Positions 8,857 through 18,215 are shown, counted from the stretch's first letter. The stretch is DNA of 64,000 bases from Mycolicibacterium mucogenicum DSM 44124 (GCF_005670685.2 NZ_CP062008.1:5890001-5954000); one strand, 5' to 3'. Notes: generated from the sequence alone by a model not told the origin. Translations and numbers: made by a program.

Positions 8857-9750
8857 CTAACCCTTGTCGGGCGCCCAGTACTCCAGCATCTCGGCGAAGG
8901 TCTCGAACGCCGGCTTGGAGACGCCGTAGGCGGCTTCCAAGTGGATGCTGATCGGGAAGCCGAGCTCGCCGACGCCATCGATGACGCGCTTGTACAGGTC
9001 GAGCATCAGCGCACGCTTGGCCGCGGGCTCCTCGCCGGCCAGCCGCGACACGAACTCTTGCTCGGCGGCGACCAGCGGGTTGCCCGGATCCTGGATCAGC
9101 CAGTTGATCAGGCCGACCTTCGACTCCATCTTCGGGACGAACCCGAACGACAGCAGAATCTCCGGCCGGTGCTCGGTGGTCGCAGCGAACTCCTTCAGGA
9201 AGCCCACGATCGTGTCCGAGTACAGCAACTGGGTCATCCCGTAGGTGGCGCCCTGGTTGATCTTGAAGTTGAAGCGTCCCTGCTCGCCATCGCGCGTCGG
9301 AATCAGGATGACGCCGCGGTTCGGCACCTGATCGCGGTAGATCGTCAACGCGTCGGTCGGTGCCACGCCGGCGCCCTCACCGTCGCTCATGGTGCGCGGG
9401 ACGCCGACGAACGCGATGCCGTCGAAGTCCGCCTCCTGCAGCACAGCCAGCCGCTTCGAGAGCGCGTCCTCGTCCAGGAACGACGTCACCTGGGTGCAGA
9501 GCCCACGGATGCCCGGCAGCTCGGGCTTCATCAATTGCCAGAAGTCGAGGACGTCCATCTTCGGCTTCATCTCGATGGGCCGGTCGCCGTCTTCCTCGAT
9601 CATCCCGGGGATCATCACGTGCCGGATGCGACCCTCGAGGCCGACGGCCGCGGCGTTGAGCAGCACCTTGTGCGCCTCGTCGACCGCAAACTGGGGACCG
9701 CGCTCGATATTGGGCGGGACCAGTTCGAAGGCGATGGTGTTCAGGGTCAC
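8857..9750 (-). CDS. Methylenetetrahydrofolate reductase-like protein
   Basis: A 297-aa protein whose start (NTIAFELVPPN) resembles the beta-1 EFFPP-type motif of the MetF/MTHFR TIM barrel. It continues with GLCTQVTSFLDEDALSKRL, ADFDGIAFVGVPR and FNFKINQGATYGMTQLLYS; the last is the MTHFR-like G-A-x-Y/F-x-x-T-Q region. From memory it matches the short mycobacterial type exemplified by Rv2172c, reported as an atypical MTHFR. Predicted reaction: reduction of 5,10-methylene-THF to 5-methyl-THF for methionine synthesis. Monocistronic, divergent from the hydrolase at 9906. Assignment is by motif resemblance only. Confidence 0.7.
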   Translation of the reverse strand: MTLNTIAFELVPPNIERGPQFAVDEAHKVLLNAAAVGLEGRIRHVMIPGMIEEDGDRPIEMKPKMDVLDFWQLMKPELPGIRGLCTQVTSFLDEDALSKRLAVLQEADFDGIAFVGVPRTMSDGEGAGVAPTDALTIYRDQVPNRGVILIPTRDGEQGRFNFKINQGATYGMTQLLYSDTIVGFLKEFAATTEHRPEILLSFGFVPKMESKVGLINWLIQDPGNPLVAAEQEFVSRLAGEEPAAKRALMLDLYKRVIDGVGELGFPISIHLEAAYGVSKPAFETFAEMLEYWAPDKG

Positions 9751-9819
9751 GACTCTGCTCCGGATCTCAGGACTACATACGGGGCGCAGGCGTCACTGAC
9801 CGCTACGACCCGCAGGTCG

Positions 9820-9835
9820 TGTTTCCCGTGAAACC
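9820..9835. other. parS-like 16-mer in an intergenic region
   Basis: The bases TGTTTCCCGTGAAACC match the ParB-binding consensus TGTTTCACGTGAAACA at 14 of 16 positions and form a GTTTC/GAAAC inverted repeat. It lies in the 155-bp spacer between the MTHFR-like and hydrolase genes. It could equally be a promoter-linked repressor site. Confidence 0.3.
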
Positions 9836-9905
9836 TCCACCCTACCGATGGCCTCCAGCAAAGAATCGGCCACGTCCGGCTTGCCAGCCGTGATAAACCC
9901 GTCCC

Positions 9906-10682
9906 GTGGCTGAACGCGTCAAGTTCCAGAGTTCCACCGGCCCCATGCTCGCCGGGATCATCGACCTCCCCGAAGGCACCCCGCGCGGCTGGGGCGTCTT
10001 CTCCCACGGCTTCACGCTCGGCAAGGACTCCCCTGCCGCGGCGCGCATCTGCAAGCAACTGGCCTCCGATGGCATCGGAATGCTCCGCTTCGACGCCATC
10101 GGCCTGGGCGATTCGGAAGGCCACTGGGGCGACGGGTCCTTCACCCACAAGACCAACGACGTCATCGAGGCGTGCAAGTTCATGTCCGAGCGCGGCACGC
10201 CGTCGGCGTTGTTGGTTGGCCACTCGTTCGGCGGGGCGTCGGTCCTGGCCGCGGCGCGGCAGGCGCCCGGCGTCCGCGCGGTCGCGACGGTCGCTGCGCC
10301 CATCGACCCGTCGCATGTCGAGAAGCAGTACGACGACATCCTCGACTGCGTGCTCGCGAACGGCAGTGCGCAGTGGATGGTCGGCGGGCGCGAGCTGACG
10401 CTCAAGCGCGACTTCGTGGAGGACGTCCGCGCGGCCAAGCTGCACGCCAAGATCAAGGACCTGCACCTGCCGCTGCTGATCCTGCACTCCCCCACCGACA
10501 ACACCGTGGGCATCGAGAACGCCAGTGAGATCTTCCGGACCGCCCGTCACCCGCGCAGCTTCGTCTCGCTGGAGGGCACCGAACACCTGCTCACCGGACC
10601 GGGGCAGGCCAAGCGGGCGGGACGGATCATCGGCGCCTGGGCCGATGCCTACCTGGGTCCGGACAAGGCGCGCCCGCGGTAG
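9906..10682 (+). CDS. Alpha/beta hydrolase
   Basis: A 258-aa cytosolic alpha/beta hydrolase. The nucleophile elbow GHSFGG puts Ser at about residue 107; the acid is probably Asp in SPTDNTV and the His is in GTEHLL near the C-terminus. The oxyanion region is VFSHGFT. Such proteins are serine esterases or peptidases of the OsmC-partner or dienelactone type; substrate unknown. GTG start with no signal peptide. Convergent with the keto-acid decarboxylase, 7 bp apart. Confidence 0.88.
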   Translation: MAERVKFQSSTGPMLAGIIDLPEGTPRGWGVFSHGFTLGKDSPAAARICKQLASDGIGMLRFDAIGLGDSEGHWGDGSFTHKTNDVIEACKFMSERGTPSALLVGHSFGGASVLAAARQAPGVRAVATVAAPIDPSHVEKQYDDILDCVLANGSAQWMVGGRELTLKRDFVEDVRAAKLHAKIKDLHLPLLILHSPTDNTVGIENASEIFRTARHPRSFVSLEGTEHLLTGPGQAKRAGRIIGAWADAYLGPDKARPR

Positions 10683-10689
10683 CCCGTAT

Positions 10690-12360
10690 TCAGCTACCGG
10701 CGGCCTTGTTGGCCTTCGCGATGGCCGCGGCGAGCTCTTCCAGCAGCGGTGGCACATCCAGTTCGGTCACGACGGCTTCGATGAAGACGAGGTCGTCCGG
10801 ATGGGCAGCCGCGTCGGCCAGTGCGGCGTCCAACTCACCACAGGTTGTCGCCCGGTGGGACAACGGGTTTGGGATGCCGAGGGCTGCCGGAATGTCGCGC
10901 CACCGCCAGGTCACGATGTCGTTGTACGGCGCGGCCGGACCGTGGATCGCGCGTTCGACGGTGTAGCCGTCGTTGTTCACCAGGATCACCACCGCGGGCA
11001 CACCCTCGCGGCCGAACTGGCCGAGTTCCTGGATCGTGAGTTGCGCGGCGCCGTCGCCGATCAGCAACACCGGACGACGGTCCCGCTCCGCCAGGCCCGC
11101 ACCCAGGGCGGCCGGCAGCGTGTAGCCGATGGAGGCCCACAACGGCTGGCCGATGAACGCCACGCCGCTGGGTAGCCGGTGCCGGGCCATGCCGTAGTAC
11201 GACGTCCCCTGCTCGGCCAGGACCACATTGCCCGGGGTGAGGGCACCACAGACCTTGTCCCACAGTGCCTTCTGGGTGAGCGGCTGATCCGGTTCGAGCA
11301 CCGGGTCGGGTGCGTCGGGCACCGGCTGCGGGACCGCGGGCGACCGGGTGGGCCGGGCCGTCAGGATGCTCGTGATCGCTTCGAGCGCCGCCGACATGTC
11401 CAGTGGCGCAAAGACTTCGCCGGCCACGGTGCTCTGGTTGGGTCCGATGTCGATGGTCCGCGCGGGGTCGATCTGCTGCGTGAACGATGCGCTCACCATG
11501 TCGGTGAACTGAACCCCGGCGGTCACCAGCACCGGGGCCTCTTCAATGGCCCGGCGAACCGACTCCTGGCTGGAGGTACCCGCATAGATGCCGAGGAACT
11601 CCGGTGCGGATTCATCGACCAGGCTCTTGCCCCACATCAGCGTGGCGTGCGGCACGACGTCGGCCGCCAGCAGTGCCTCCAGCTGCGGGACGGCTTCCAG
11701 TCGGTGCACCAGCAGGTCGGCCAGCACCGTCAGCTGGTGCTCGCCGATCAGACGAGCGGCTGCCGCGGTGAACAGCGAGAGCGCCCGCGGGCTCGTGCCG
11801 CTGGTGTAGCGCGGCAACGGTCCGGTCGGCGGTTCAACGGGGAACCGGGCGACATCGGTGGCCAGCATCAGGTAGCCGGGCAGCTTGCGCTCATGCACCT
11901 CGGACAGCACCCGGTCGATCTCGCGGGTGGCGGTGGCCGGCACGAGTTTGGCTTGTGCGCAGGTGATTTCGCGGGCGATGCGGTGAAAGTGGTCGAAGTC
12001 GCCATCACCGAGCGAGTGGTGGATCACCCGGCGCGAGCCTTGCACGTCGATGGACGGCGTGCCGACGATGTGCACCACTGGGACATGCTCGGCGTAACTG
12101 CCCGCGATCGCGTTCGCCGCGGACAACTCGCCGACGCCGAATGTGGTGATGAGCGCCGCCATGCCGCGCAGCCGGCCGTAGCCGTCGGCGGCGTAGCCGG
12201 CGTTGAGTTCGTTGGCGCTGCCGACCCACCGGACATCCCGGTGCGCGATCACATGATCGAGCAGTTCCAGGTTGAAATCACCTGGTACACCGAAAATCTC
12301 GGTCACACCCAGTTCAGCGAGCCGGTCCAGCAGGTAGTCACCGACGGTGTACTCGGGCAT
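10690..12360 (-). CDS. kdc: Alpha-keto-acid decarboxylase (thiamine diphosphate enzyme)
   Basis: A 556-aa ThDP-dependent decarboxylase of the pyruvate/indolepyruvate/branched-chain keto-acid decarboxylase group, matching mycobacterial Kdc in length. The N-terminal PYR domain begins [15 protein letters not shown] with [12 protein letters not shown] and the catalytic Glu near residue 51 ([16 protein letters not shown]). The C-terminal PP domain has the ThDP motif starting at [15 protein letters not shown] and ending at [11 protein letters not shown]. It converts 2-oxo acids to aldehydes plus CO2. ATG 12360 has an AGGAGG ribosome-binding site directly upstream; the longer open frame to 12459 overlaps the divergent lipoprotein promoter. 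Confidence 0.9.
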   Translation of the reverse strand: MPEYTVGDYLLDRLAELGVTEIFGVPGDFNLELLDHVIAHRDVRWVGSANELNAGYAADGYGRLRGMAALITTFGVGELSAANAIAGSYAEHVPVVHIVGTPSIDVQGSRRVIHHSLGDGDFDHFHRIAREITCAQAKLVPATATREIDRVLSEVHERKLPGYLMLATDVARFPVEPPTGPLPRYTSGTSPRALSLFTAAAARLIGEHQLTVLADLLVHRLEAVPQLEALLAADVVPHATLMWGKSLVDESAPEFLGIYAGTSSQESVRRAIEEAPVLVTAGVQFTDMVSASFTQQIDPARTIDIGPNQSTVAGEVFAPLDMSAALEAITSILTARPTRSPAVPQPVPDAPDPVLEPDQPLTQKALWDKVCGALTPGNVVLAEQGTSYYGMARHRLPSGVAFIGQPLWASIGYTLPAALGAGLAERDRRPVLLIGDGAAQLTIQELGQFGREGVPAVVILVNNDGYTVERAIHGPAAPYNDIVTWRWRDIPAALGIPNPLSHRATTCGELDAALADAAAHPDDLVFIEAVVTELDVPPLLEELAAAIAKANKAAGS

Positions 12361-12432
12361 ACCGACCTCCTGGCGTCGCTGGTACCGCGATGGTAACCGT
12401 CCCAGCCCGGACACCGCCCCACAAGCACTACC

Positions 12433-12957
12433 ATGACGGCCATGACCGTTCGCCCACATCGGCTCGTGTGGCAGGTCGCGGCGGTGTCGCTGCTCGCGGC
12501 CTGTGGTTCGAATACGTCAGCGGCACCGTCGTCGACCACATCGACCGCGCCCACGACAACGGCAGCCCAGCTCCCGCCGCCGGTGCCCGTCGTACCGGTG
12601 AAACCGAATGCGCGGCAGGCCAAGTGGGTCGACCTGCAGGTGGGCGACTGCCTGAACACACCGCCGCCCACCGACCCGAGCGTCGTCGAGGTCACACTCG
12701 TGGACTGCGCGGCCCCGCACATCGCCGAGGTGTTCCTGCGTGCCAATGTTGCGGTCAACGACGCCATCGCCGGTGTCGCCGACCAGCAATGCGCGGCGGG
12801 CCTGACGCAGTACGCCGGCCAGAGCAGCCGGTACACCTCGACCTATCTGATCGACTCGAACATGGATCGCACCGGACACACGCCGCTGCCCAGCACCGTC
12901 ATCTGCCTGCTGCAGTCGGCCACCGGCGTGTCCCTGAACGGCTCCGCTAAGGCTTAG
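12433..12957 (+). CDS. Lipoprotein with septum-formation-type domain
   Basis: A 174-aa probable lipoprotein. The signal peptide ends in a lipobox, LLAAC, with the lipidated Cys near residue 25, followed by a Ser/Thr/Pro linker. The mature domain has DLQVGDCLN and paired Cys residues ([24 protein letters not shown]), a pattern seen in the Septum_form (PF13845-like) family of actinobacterial envelope proteins. ATG 12433 or ATG 12442 could be the start. Divergent from kdc (72 bp) and overlapping the convergent lipoprotein gene by 11 bp. Role in the cell envelope is an inference. Confidence 0.75.
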   Translation: MTAMTVRPHRLVWQVAAVSLLAACGSNTSAAPSSTTSTAPTTTAAQLPPPVPVVPVKPNARQAKWVDLQVGDCLNTPPPTDPSVVEVTLVDCAAPHIAEVFLRANVAVNDAIAGVADQQCAAGLTQYAGQSSRYTSTYLIDSNMDRTGHTPLPSTVICLLQSATGVSLNGSAKA

Positions 12958-14158
12958 CCGTCAACAGGATGTATTGGGCGGCAACCTGTTCGTGCACATC
13001 CTTCAACTCGGCGCCCCGCGCCTCGATGGCATAGTCGCCTGCCGGCGCAACACAGTAGAACTGCTTCGGGTTGGCCAGCAGGATGCAGCGGCTGAGCGTC
13101 AGCGACGGCACCGGATCGGCGGTCTCGGTGCCGTCCACCGACACCTCTTTGCCGAAGGTGTTCGCCACGTTCACCGCCGACACCGGGTCCTTGGCCCGAT
13201 ACACGCTCGTCTTGCCGCGCGCGAACGCTGTCACCCCGTTGTCTTGGAACACCTTGCTCGACGCGACCGGGTCGCTCTGGAAGTGCAGGGCCCCGGTGCC
13301 GGAGTAGACGGCGTTCTGCGAATTGCGTGGCGATTCGGTCTGCAGCGTCAAGGCCAGGAGCCCGGTCGGATCGATCGGCACGGTCGGCAACTCTGCCGCG
13401 GGTTTGAAGGGCTCGATCGCGGTGACCTGGGCGCCTGTCGCCCTGGCCACCAACGCGATGGCCGGATCAGGGCCGGCTGTTGACTGCGCCAGTTGCGTCA
13501 GGACATAGGGGCCGTGCGCGGTGAAGGACCGCACGGTGGTCACCTTCGTGCCGCGGGAGTCGACGTCGTACGTCGACGCCAGCGCATCCGGATGCTCCGG
13601 GATGGCAACGGTTTTCGGCTCTGCGCCGCGGATCTTGACCTGGAGGGCTGCCGCGTTCATATCGCCGGCCGCGGCAGTGGCATCAGCGGGCGACGCAAAG
13701 CGCAGTACGCCGTTGATCAGCACCGTCTTGGCCGCAGACTCCCGCGCCGAGGCGAACCCATCGATGAAGTTGTGCCTGCCGGCTGCGGTCGCGATGTTCT
13801 CGGGCCCGAACTGGGCCAGCAGACCGGGCTCGTCGAGCACGAAATACGTTGACAGATAAGGCTCGATGAGCGTGCTGTCGACCTGCCAGGGTCCCACCAC
13901 GTAGCCGGCCAGCTGTTGCGCCTCGAGCCTGGCGCCGGCCCCGGGGGCACCCGCGGTGCCGTAGGGCTCATGCGGCTTGGTCGGGTAGTTCCCCGGCTTC
14001 AGCTGCGCCGGGGCGACGATCGGCGGTGGCGGCGGTGTCGTCGACGTCGCCGGCTTCGCGGATGACGTGGCCGGGCTCGACTGTGTCGATCCGCCACCAC
14101 AGCCCGCGGCCAGCAGCGCCACCGCGACCACCGCTCCACAGCTGACCAGACCCCGCAT
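12947..14158 (-). CDS. Large mycobacterial lipoprotein (DUF7373-like)
   Basis: A 403-aa lipoprotein with an N-terminal hydrophobic signal and lipobox LLAAGC (Cys near residue 20), followed by a Ser/Thr-rich linker. The body has two similar halves, the first including QQLAGYVVGPWQVD and the second FTLQTESPRNSQNAVY-type sequence. From memory this resembles the mycobacterial DUF7373 lipoproteins of unknown function. Attached to the outer face of the cytoplasmic membrane. Faces the Septum_form lipoprotein tail to tail. Confidence 0.72.
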   Translation of the reverse strand: MRGLVSCGAVVAVALLAAGCGGGSTQSSPATSSAKPATSTTPPPPPIVAPAQLKPGNYPTKPHEPYGTAGAPGAGARLEAQQLAGYVVGPWQVDSTLIEPYLSTYFVLDEPGLLAQFGPENIATAAGRHNFIDGFASARESAAKTVLINGVLRFASPADATAAAGDMNAAALQVKIRGAEPKTVAIPEHPDALASTYDVDSRGTKVTTVRSFTAHGPYVLTQLAQSTAGPDPAIALVARATGAQVTAIEPFKPAAELPTVPIDPTGLLALTLQTESPRNSQNAVYSGTGALHFQSDPVASSKVFQDNGVTAFARGKTSVYRAKDPVSAVNVANTFGKEVSVDGTETADPVPSLTLSRCILLANPKQFYCVAPAGDYAIEARGAELKDVHEQVAAQYILLTAKP

Positions 14159-14198
14159 GCGTCCCTCCCCTGCCGACTGCAGACCAACCTACTCAGTG

Positions 14199-14774
14199 TC
14201 AGGTCTTCGCGGCACTGAACTGCATCACATGCCCAAACACCTTGGTACTGGTATCGATACGCAGCCCGTTGCGACGTCCTTCGGCAACCAGTTCATCGGG
14301 GTTCACCAGGCGGAACGGCGACCGGTCCACCCGGTGCACGACCGTGGCCACCGGTGTCCGCGTCAGGTCGTAACCGACGAACACCCCGCCGGGCTTGAGC
14401 ACCCGGGCGATCTCGGCGACGGCGGCCTCCCATTCGATGACGTGGTGCATCATCAGGCAACTGACCACCGAATCGAACGCATCGTCGGCGAACGGCAGGC
14501 GGGTCGCATCGGCGCTCTGCACCGTCACGTTCGGGTTGTCCTTCAGCCGGTGCGCTGCGGCGTCGACCATCACCGGGTCCAGATCGGTCGCGGTAATCGC
14601 CAGCCCAGGACGCGCGGTCGACACCCCCTCGGCGATGGCGCCACTGCCGGAACCGATTTCGAGCAGCTGCTCGCCCAGCTGGTCGGTGGGCAGCATATCG
14701 AGCACGGCGCGGGTGGTGGTTCTCCACATGGCGCCGCAGCAGAATGCCCGCTCGACTTTGGACATCACCGGCAT
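14199..14774 (-). CDS. SAM-dependent methyltransferase (class I)
   Basis: A 191-aa methyltransferase with the Rossmann motif I LLEIGSGSGAIAEG (about residues 37-50), motif II acid TATDLDPVMV, the SADATRLPFADDAFD segment and VLKPGGVFVGYDL as the post-motif. This is the Methyltransf_11 (UbiE-like) arrangement. Substrate unknown, probably a small molecule or lipid. It lies between a lipoprotein and an AraC regulator on the same strand with gaps of about 40-50 bp and may be cotranscribed with the AraC gene. Confidence 0.87.
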   Translation of the reverse strand: MPVMSKVERAFCCGAMWRTTTRAVLDMLPTDQLGEQLLEIGSGSGAIAEGVSTARPGLAITATDLDPVMVDAAAHRLKDNPNVTVQSADATRLPFADDAFDSVVSCLMMHHVIEWEAAVAEIARVLKPGGVFVGYDLTRTPVATVVHRVDRSPFRLVNPDELVAEGRRNGLRIDTSTKVFGHVMQFSAAKT

Positions 14775-14823
14775 CGCGGTCTCCTCCTCGTAGTGTCCGT
14801 CGAGTATGGAACCGCCCGCACCA

Positions 14824-15582
14824 TCAATACTTGGACGGATCCGTCGAATCCCGCAGCGCGCGGGCGATCTCGGAGGGTGCCGCTCCGGTCATCTCACGGC
14901 ATACCCGGTTGGCATGGGAGCCGTCGGCGAATCCGGCCAGATGCGCGGCGTCGGTGACCTGCTCACCGCCCGCGAGATGTTTCAACCCGGAGAGCAGTCG
15001 CGCCCAGCGGGTGGCCGCCGAGAAGGAGACACCGGTCTGCTGCCGGCACAGGCGGCCGAGGTAGTCCGGCGACACCGCGACCTCGTGCGCGATTGATGCC
15101 AGATCCACGGATTCGGTTGCGCCGCTGTAGATCAGGTCCATCGCCTGCTTCAGCTGCGGATGCAGCCCGGGCTGCTGTCCCGGATCACCGCAGAGACGCT
15201 GGATCAGCGTGGCGGCGGCCAACTCGGGGGCGGTGTCGAACGCGGCGGCCACGGCCCGTGCGAGTGCCCGGTGGTCGGCCGGCAGCCAGATGCCGTCACC
15301 GGATTCGCTCTGGCTGAGGGCGTGCAGCGCTGCCCCGGGCCAGGTGTGCGGCGCCAGGTACAGGGCCAACGTCACATCGGTGGGCTGCGACCGCACCGCG
15401 TGGCCGGCGCCGCTGGCGATGACCACGACGTGTCCGCTGCGGGACGCCTCGCCGGCGGTTCGGACCGTCAGCGGCCCGGTCAGTCCCACCCCGACCTGCA
15501 CTGCCGCATGGTGATGAACATCCAGGTCGCCGAAGGTGCCGACGACCATCATCTGCGCCGGACCCAGCTCCCAGACGGGCAT
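14824..15582 (-). CDS. AraC family transcriptional regulator
   Basis: A 252-aa AraC regulator: an N-terminal cupin-like sensor (HHHAAVQVGVGL near residue 25) and a C-terminal double HTH (SIAHEVAVSPDYLGRLCRQQ, then DAAHLAGFADGSHANRVCRE). ATG 15582 was chosen because it lies 8 bp after the stop of the upstream PadR gene; the frame continues to 15819 only inside PadR. Probably cotranscribed with PadR, and so perhaps under its control. Confidence 0.88.
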   Translation of the reverse strand: MPVWELGPAQMMVVGTFGDLDVHHHAAVQVGVGLTGPLTVRTAGEASRSGHVVVIASGAGHAVRSQPTDVTLALYLAPHTWPGAALHALSQSESGDGIWLPADHRALARAVAAAFDTAPELAAATLIQRLCGDPGQQPGLHPQLKQAMDLIYSGATESVDLASIAHEVAVSPDYLGRLCRQQTGVSFSAATRWARLLSGLKHLAGGEQVTDAAHLAGFADGSHANRVCREMTGAAPSEIARALRDSTDPSKY

Positions 15583-15590
15583 ACCCGATG

Positions 15591-16151
15591 TTAACGCCGC
15601 GATTGGCGCCGCTCGATGACGTCGAGCGCCTGCTGCGCCCACCGCAGGTTCTCCTGCTCGAACGAGATCCCGCGCATCAGCGTCAGATAGGGCCCCACCC
15701 GCTCCGCCTCGGCGAGGAACGCCGCCTCGCTGCGGCCGCCCAGGATTCGGTTGCGAATCCGTTCGTAAAGTTCGAGTTGTTTGGTGGACCACTGGATTCG
15801 GTCCCGCAGGCCGGCGCACACGGCAGCCGCGTTGCCACTGTCGACGGTGGACACCTGCACCAACAGGTCGTCGCGCATGGCCAGGGGCTTGGGTGTCGCT
15901 TCGGTGAAGTCATGCACCGCGGTGCGGCCTGCCTCGGTGAGCGTGAACATCCGCTTGTTGGGCCGGCGCTCCTGCTCGACCACGCGGGCCTCGATCAGCC
16001 CGTCGGCCGCGAGCCGGTCGAGTTCGCGGTACAGCTGTTGCGGGGTGGCCATCCAGAAGTTGGCGACGGACGCGTCGAAGCCCTTGGCCAGGTCATATCC
16101 CGAGGCCTCACTGTCGAGCAGGGCCGCCAACACGGCGTCACGCAGAGCCAT
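15591..16151 (-). CDS. PadR family transcriptional regulator
   Basis: A 186-aa PadR-type winged-helix repressor: ALRDAVLAALLDSEASGYDL, YRELDRLAADGLIEARVVEQ and the wing RRPNKRMFTLTEAG, followed by a C-terminal dimerisation helix (Vir_act_alpha_C-like). Start at ATG 16151 gives the canonical N-terminus; the frame extends to 16175 but that overlaps the operator. Two copies of an 18-bp box lie in the spacer shared with the divergent NTF2-like/LLM pair. It is expected to repress itself and that pair until a ligand binds. Confidence 0.9.
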   Translation of the reverse strand: MALRDAVLAALLDSEASGYDLAKGFDASVANFWMATPQQLYRELDRLAADGLIEARVVEQERRPNKRMFTLTEAGRTAVHDFTEATPKPLAMRDDLLVQVSTVDSGNAAAVCAGLRDRIQWSTKQLELYERIRNRILGGRSEAAFLAEAERVGPYLTLMRGISFEQENLRWAQQALDVIERRQSRR

Positions 16152-16165
16152 GCCCAGAAGTCTAA

Positions 16166-16183
16166 TAGTCAACAAAGTGATTA
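16166..16183. promoter_or_regulatory. Operator box 1, PadR/NTF2 intergenic region
   Basis: TAGTCA-N6-TGATTA, a near-palindrome (TARTCA-N6-TGAYTA), 15 bp upstream of the PadR start. The same box occurs in inverted orientation at 16231-16248. Confidence 0.65.
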
Positions 16184-16230
16184 GTCACATATAGACATGC
16201 CGAGCTTGTCCCGCTAGCGTCACCCGTACC

Positions 16231-16248
16231 TAATCACCAAATTGACTA
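16231..16248. promoter_or_regulatory. Operator box 2, PadR/NTF2 intergenic region
   Basis: TAATCA-N6-TGACTA, the reverse complement form of box 1, ending 13 bp before the NTF2-like start codon. Box centres are 65 bp apart, about six helical turns. Confidence 0.65.
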
Positions 16249-16261
16249 TGCGAGGTATGCG

Positions 16262-16681
16262 ATGCAGGCATTCCGCAAGGCGGTCGAGGCCGCCGACGGC
16301 GAAGCCATGGCCGCCTGTCTGGCCGACGACGTGGTGTTCACCAGTCCCGTCGCCTTCAAGCCCTACCCGGGCAAGCCCATCACCGCCGCCATCCTGCGCG
16401 GCGTGCTGCGGGTTTTCGAGGACTTCCGCTACATCCGCGAGATCAATGACCCCGAAAACCACAGCCACGCTTTGATTTTCGAGACCAAGGTCGGCGGCAA
16501 GACGATCAACGGATGCGACTTCATCCACGTCAACGACCAGGGCCTGATCGACGAGTTCACCGTCATGGTCCGGCCACTGTCCGGAGCGCAGGCCCTGTCG
16601 GAGGCCATGGCCGCCCAGTTCCCGCAGATCCAGGCCGAGGCCGCCGAAGCCATCGCTGCCCTGGCCGCGAAGGAGCAGTGA
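16262..16681 (+). CDS. NTF2-like (SnoaL-fold) protein
   Basis: A 139-aa NTF2-like protein: FRKAVEAADGEAMAACLADDVVFTSP at the N-terminus is the typical first helix and cone-closing region, followed by YPGKPITAAILRGVLRVFEDF and the beta sheet. Such proteins are small isomerases, hydrolases or ligand-binding partners. It precedes an LLM-class oxidoreductase by 2 bp, so the two are translated as a pair and probably act on the same substrate. No good ribosome-binding site is seen before ATG 16262, so it may be leaderless or start from a weak site. Confidence 0.8.
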   Translation: MQAFRKAVEAADGEAMAACLADDVVFTSPVAFKPYPGKPITAAILRGVLRVFEDFRYIREINDPENHSHALIFETKVGGKTINGCDFIHVNDQGLIDEFTVMVRPLSGAQALSEAMAAQFPQIQAEAAEAIAALAAKEQ

Positions 16682-16683
16682 GC

Positions 16684-17721
16684 ATGAAGATCGGTCTCGG
16701 CATCAACTACGCCGGCGGTTTCAAAGAGGTCGTGGCCGAGGTCGCCGACCTCGAAAAGGCCGGCCTGGACGTCGTTTTCGTCCCCGAGGCGTACTCGTTC
16801 GACGCCATCAGCGCGCTCGGCTACCTGGCCGCCGCCACCGAGCGGGTGGAGCTGGCCTCCGGCGTCCTGCAGCTCTACACCCGCACCCCCACCCTGACGG
16901 CCATGACGGCCGCCGGTCTCGACTACGTGTCCGACGGTCGGTACATCCTCGGCCTCGGCGCGTCCGGCCCGCAGGTGATCGAAGGCTTCCACGGCGTCCC
17001 GTATGACAGCCCCATCGGCCGCACCCGCGAGGTCGTCGAGATCTGCCGCCAGGTGTGGCGCCGCGAGCGACTCGCCTACCAGGGCAAGCACTACACCATC
17101 CCGCTGCCGGAAGGTCAGGGCACGGGGCTCGGGAAGTCCCTAAAGCTCATCAACCACCCTGTGCGCGAACGCATTCCGGTGTTGCTGGCAGCACTCGGGC
17201 CGAAGAACGTCGAACTGGCCGCGGAGATCGCCGAAGGCTGGCAGCCGATCTTCTACATGCCGGAGAAGGCCAAGGACGTCTGGGGCGATGCGCTGGCGGC
17301 CGGTTACGCAAAGCGCGACGCGACGCTGCCGCCCATGGACATCTACGCCGGACCGGCGCTGGCCATCGGCGACAACGTCGAGGGGATGCGCGAGTTCATC
17401 AAACCGCACATCGCGCTGTACATCGGCGGCATGGGCGCCAAGGGCAAGAACTTCTATCACAACGTGGCCACCAAGTACGGCTATGGCGCCGAGGCCGACC
17501 GCATCCAGGAGCTGTACCTTGCTGGCGACAAGGACGGTGCGGCGAAAGTCGTTCCCGACGAACTGGTTCGGGACATCTCGCTGATCGGTAGCCGCGAGTT
17601 CGTCAAGGAACGGGTGGCGGCATTCCGGGAAGCCGGCGTGACGGTGCTCAACGTGGTGCCGATGGGTGCGACGACCGCCGACCGCGTCAAGCTCATCGAG
17701 GAGCTGCGCGAGCTGGTGTAG
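16684..17721 (+). CDS. LLM-class F420-dependent oxidoreductase
   Basis: A 345-aa luciferase-like monooxygenase-fold protein (TIM barrel). Signatures: KIGLGINYAGGFKEVV at the start, GLDVVFVPEAYSFDAIS, RVELASGVLQLYTRTP and GRYILGLGASGPQVIEGFHG, which is the phosphate-binding region typical of mycobacterial F420-dependent members. It reduces or oxidises an unknown substrate with F420 or FMN. Start ATG 16684 is two bases after the NTF2-like stop. Likely repressed by the divergent PadR. Confidence 0.88.
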   Translation: MKIGLGINYAGGFKEVVAEVADLEKAGLDVVFVPEAYSFDAISALGYLAAATERVELASGVLQLYTRTPTLTAMTAAGLDYVSDGRYILGLGASGPQVIEGFHGVPYDSPIGRTREVVEICRQVWRRERLAYQGKHYTIPLPEGQGTGLGKSLKLINHPVRERIPVLLAALGPKNVELAAEIAEGWQPIFYMPEKAKDVWGDALAAGYAKRDATLPPMDIYAGPALAIGDNVEGMREFIKPHIALYIGGMGAKGKNFYHNVATKYGYGAEADRIQELYLAGDKDGAAKVVPDELVRDISLIGSREFVKERVAAFREAGVTVLNVVPMGATTADRVKLIEELRELV

Positions 17722-17735
17722 GGCTGACGCTACCT

Positions 17736-18215
17736 CTACGCGCCCGGCTGACCGTACAACGCGACGACGACCGAACGGTCCCAACTGTTCTCCGACCACA
17801 CGCCCATGACGGTGTTGGCGCAGTTGGCCATGATCGCGTAGGTCGGCGGGTCGTAGTACCACTGGTTCAGCACATCCAGGTTGTTGATGGCGATGGACCG
17901 GTTGATCGCCACCGTCTGAAACACCTTGCCCCGGAAGCCCGCTGCCTCCGCGCGCCGCTGTGCCGTCGACCCGTCCGAGCCGAGGTCACCGTCGAGGTCG
18001 CGGTTGTTCAGCACATCGTTCGCGTGCCACTCGGCGGCGAGCCGCAGCTGCGGGCTGACCGCCACGTCATTGGTGCAGCCGGCCTGGTGCTGAATGGTGT
18101 AGACGTTGGCGACCACGCTGTTGTTGAGGCGCGTGTTGTCCGCGTGAGCCACCGCAGGCAGCGCGGCGCCGCACGCGAAGACCGCCAGGATCACCCCGGC
18201 CAACCGGGTACTCAC
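17736..18215 (-). CDS. Secreted CAP-domain (SCP-like) protein
   Basis: A 159-aa secreted protein with a signal peptide (hydrophobic core to about residue 27, AVAHAD) and a CAP/SCP-like fold: NNSVVANVYTIQHQAGC, LRLAAEWHANDVLNNRDLDG and ANCANTVMGVWSENSWDRSV, with a Cys pair. GTG 18215 was chosen since it overlaps the upstream stop as GTGA; the frame extends to 18275 inside that gene. Last gene of the mce operon. CAP proteins bind lipids or sterols in several systems, which would fit the lipid-import context (inference). Confidence 0.8.
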   Translation of the reverse strand: MSTRLAGVILAVFACGAALPAVAHADNTRLNNSVVANVYTIQHQAGCTNDVAVSPQLRLAAEWHANDVLNNRDLDGDLGSDGSTAQRRAEAAGFRGKVFQTVAINRSIAINNLDVLNQWYYDPPTYAIMANCANTVMGVWSENSWDRSVVVALYGQPGA

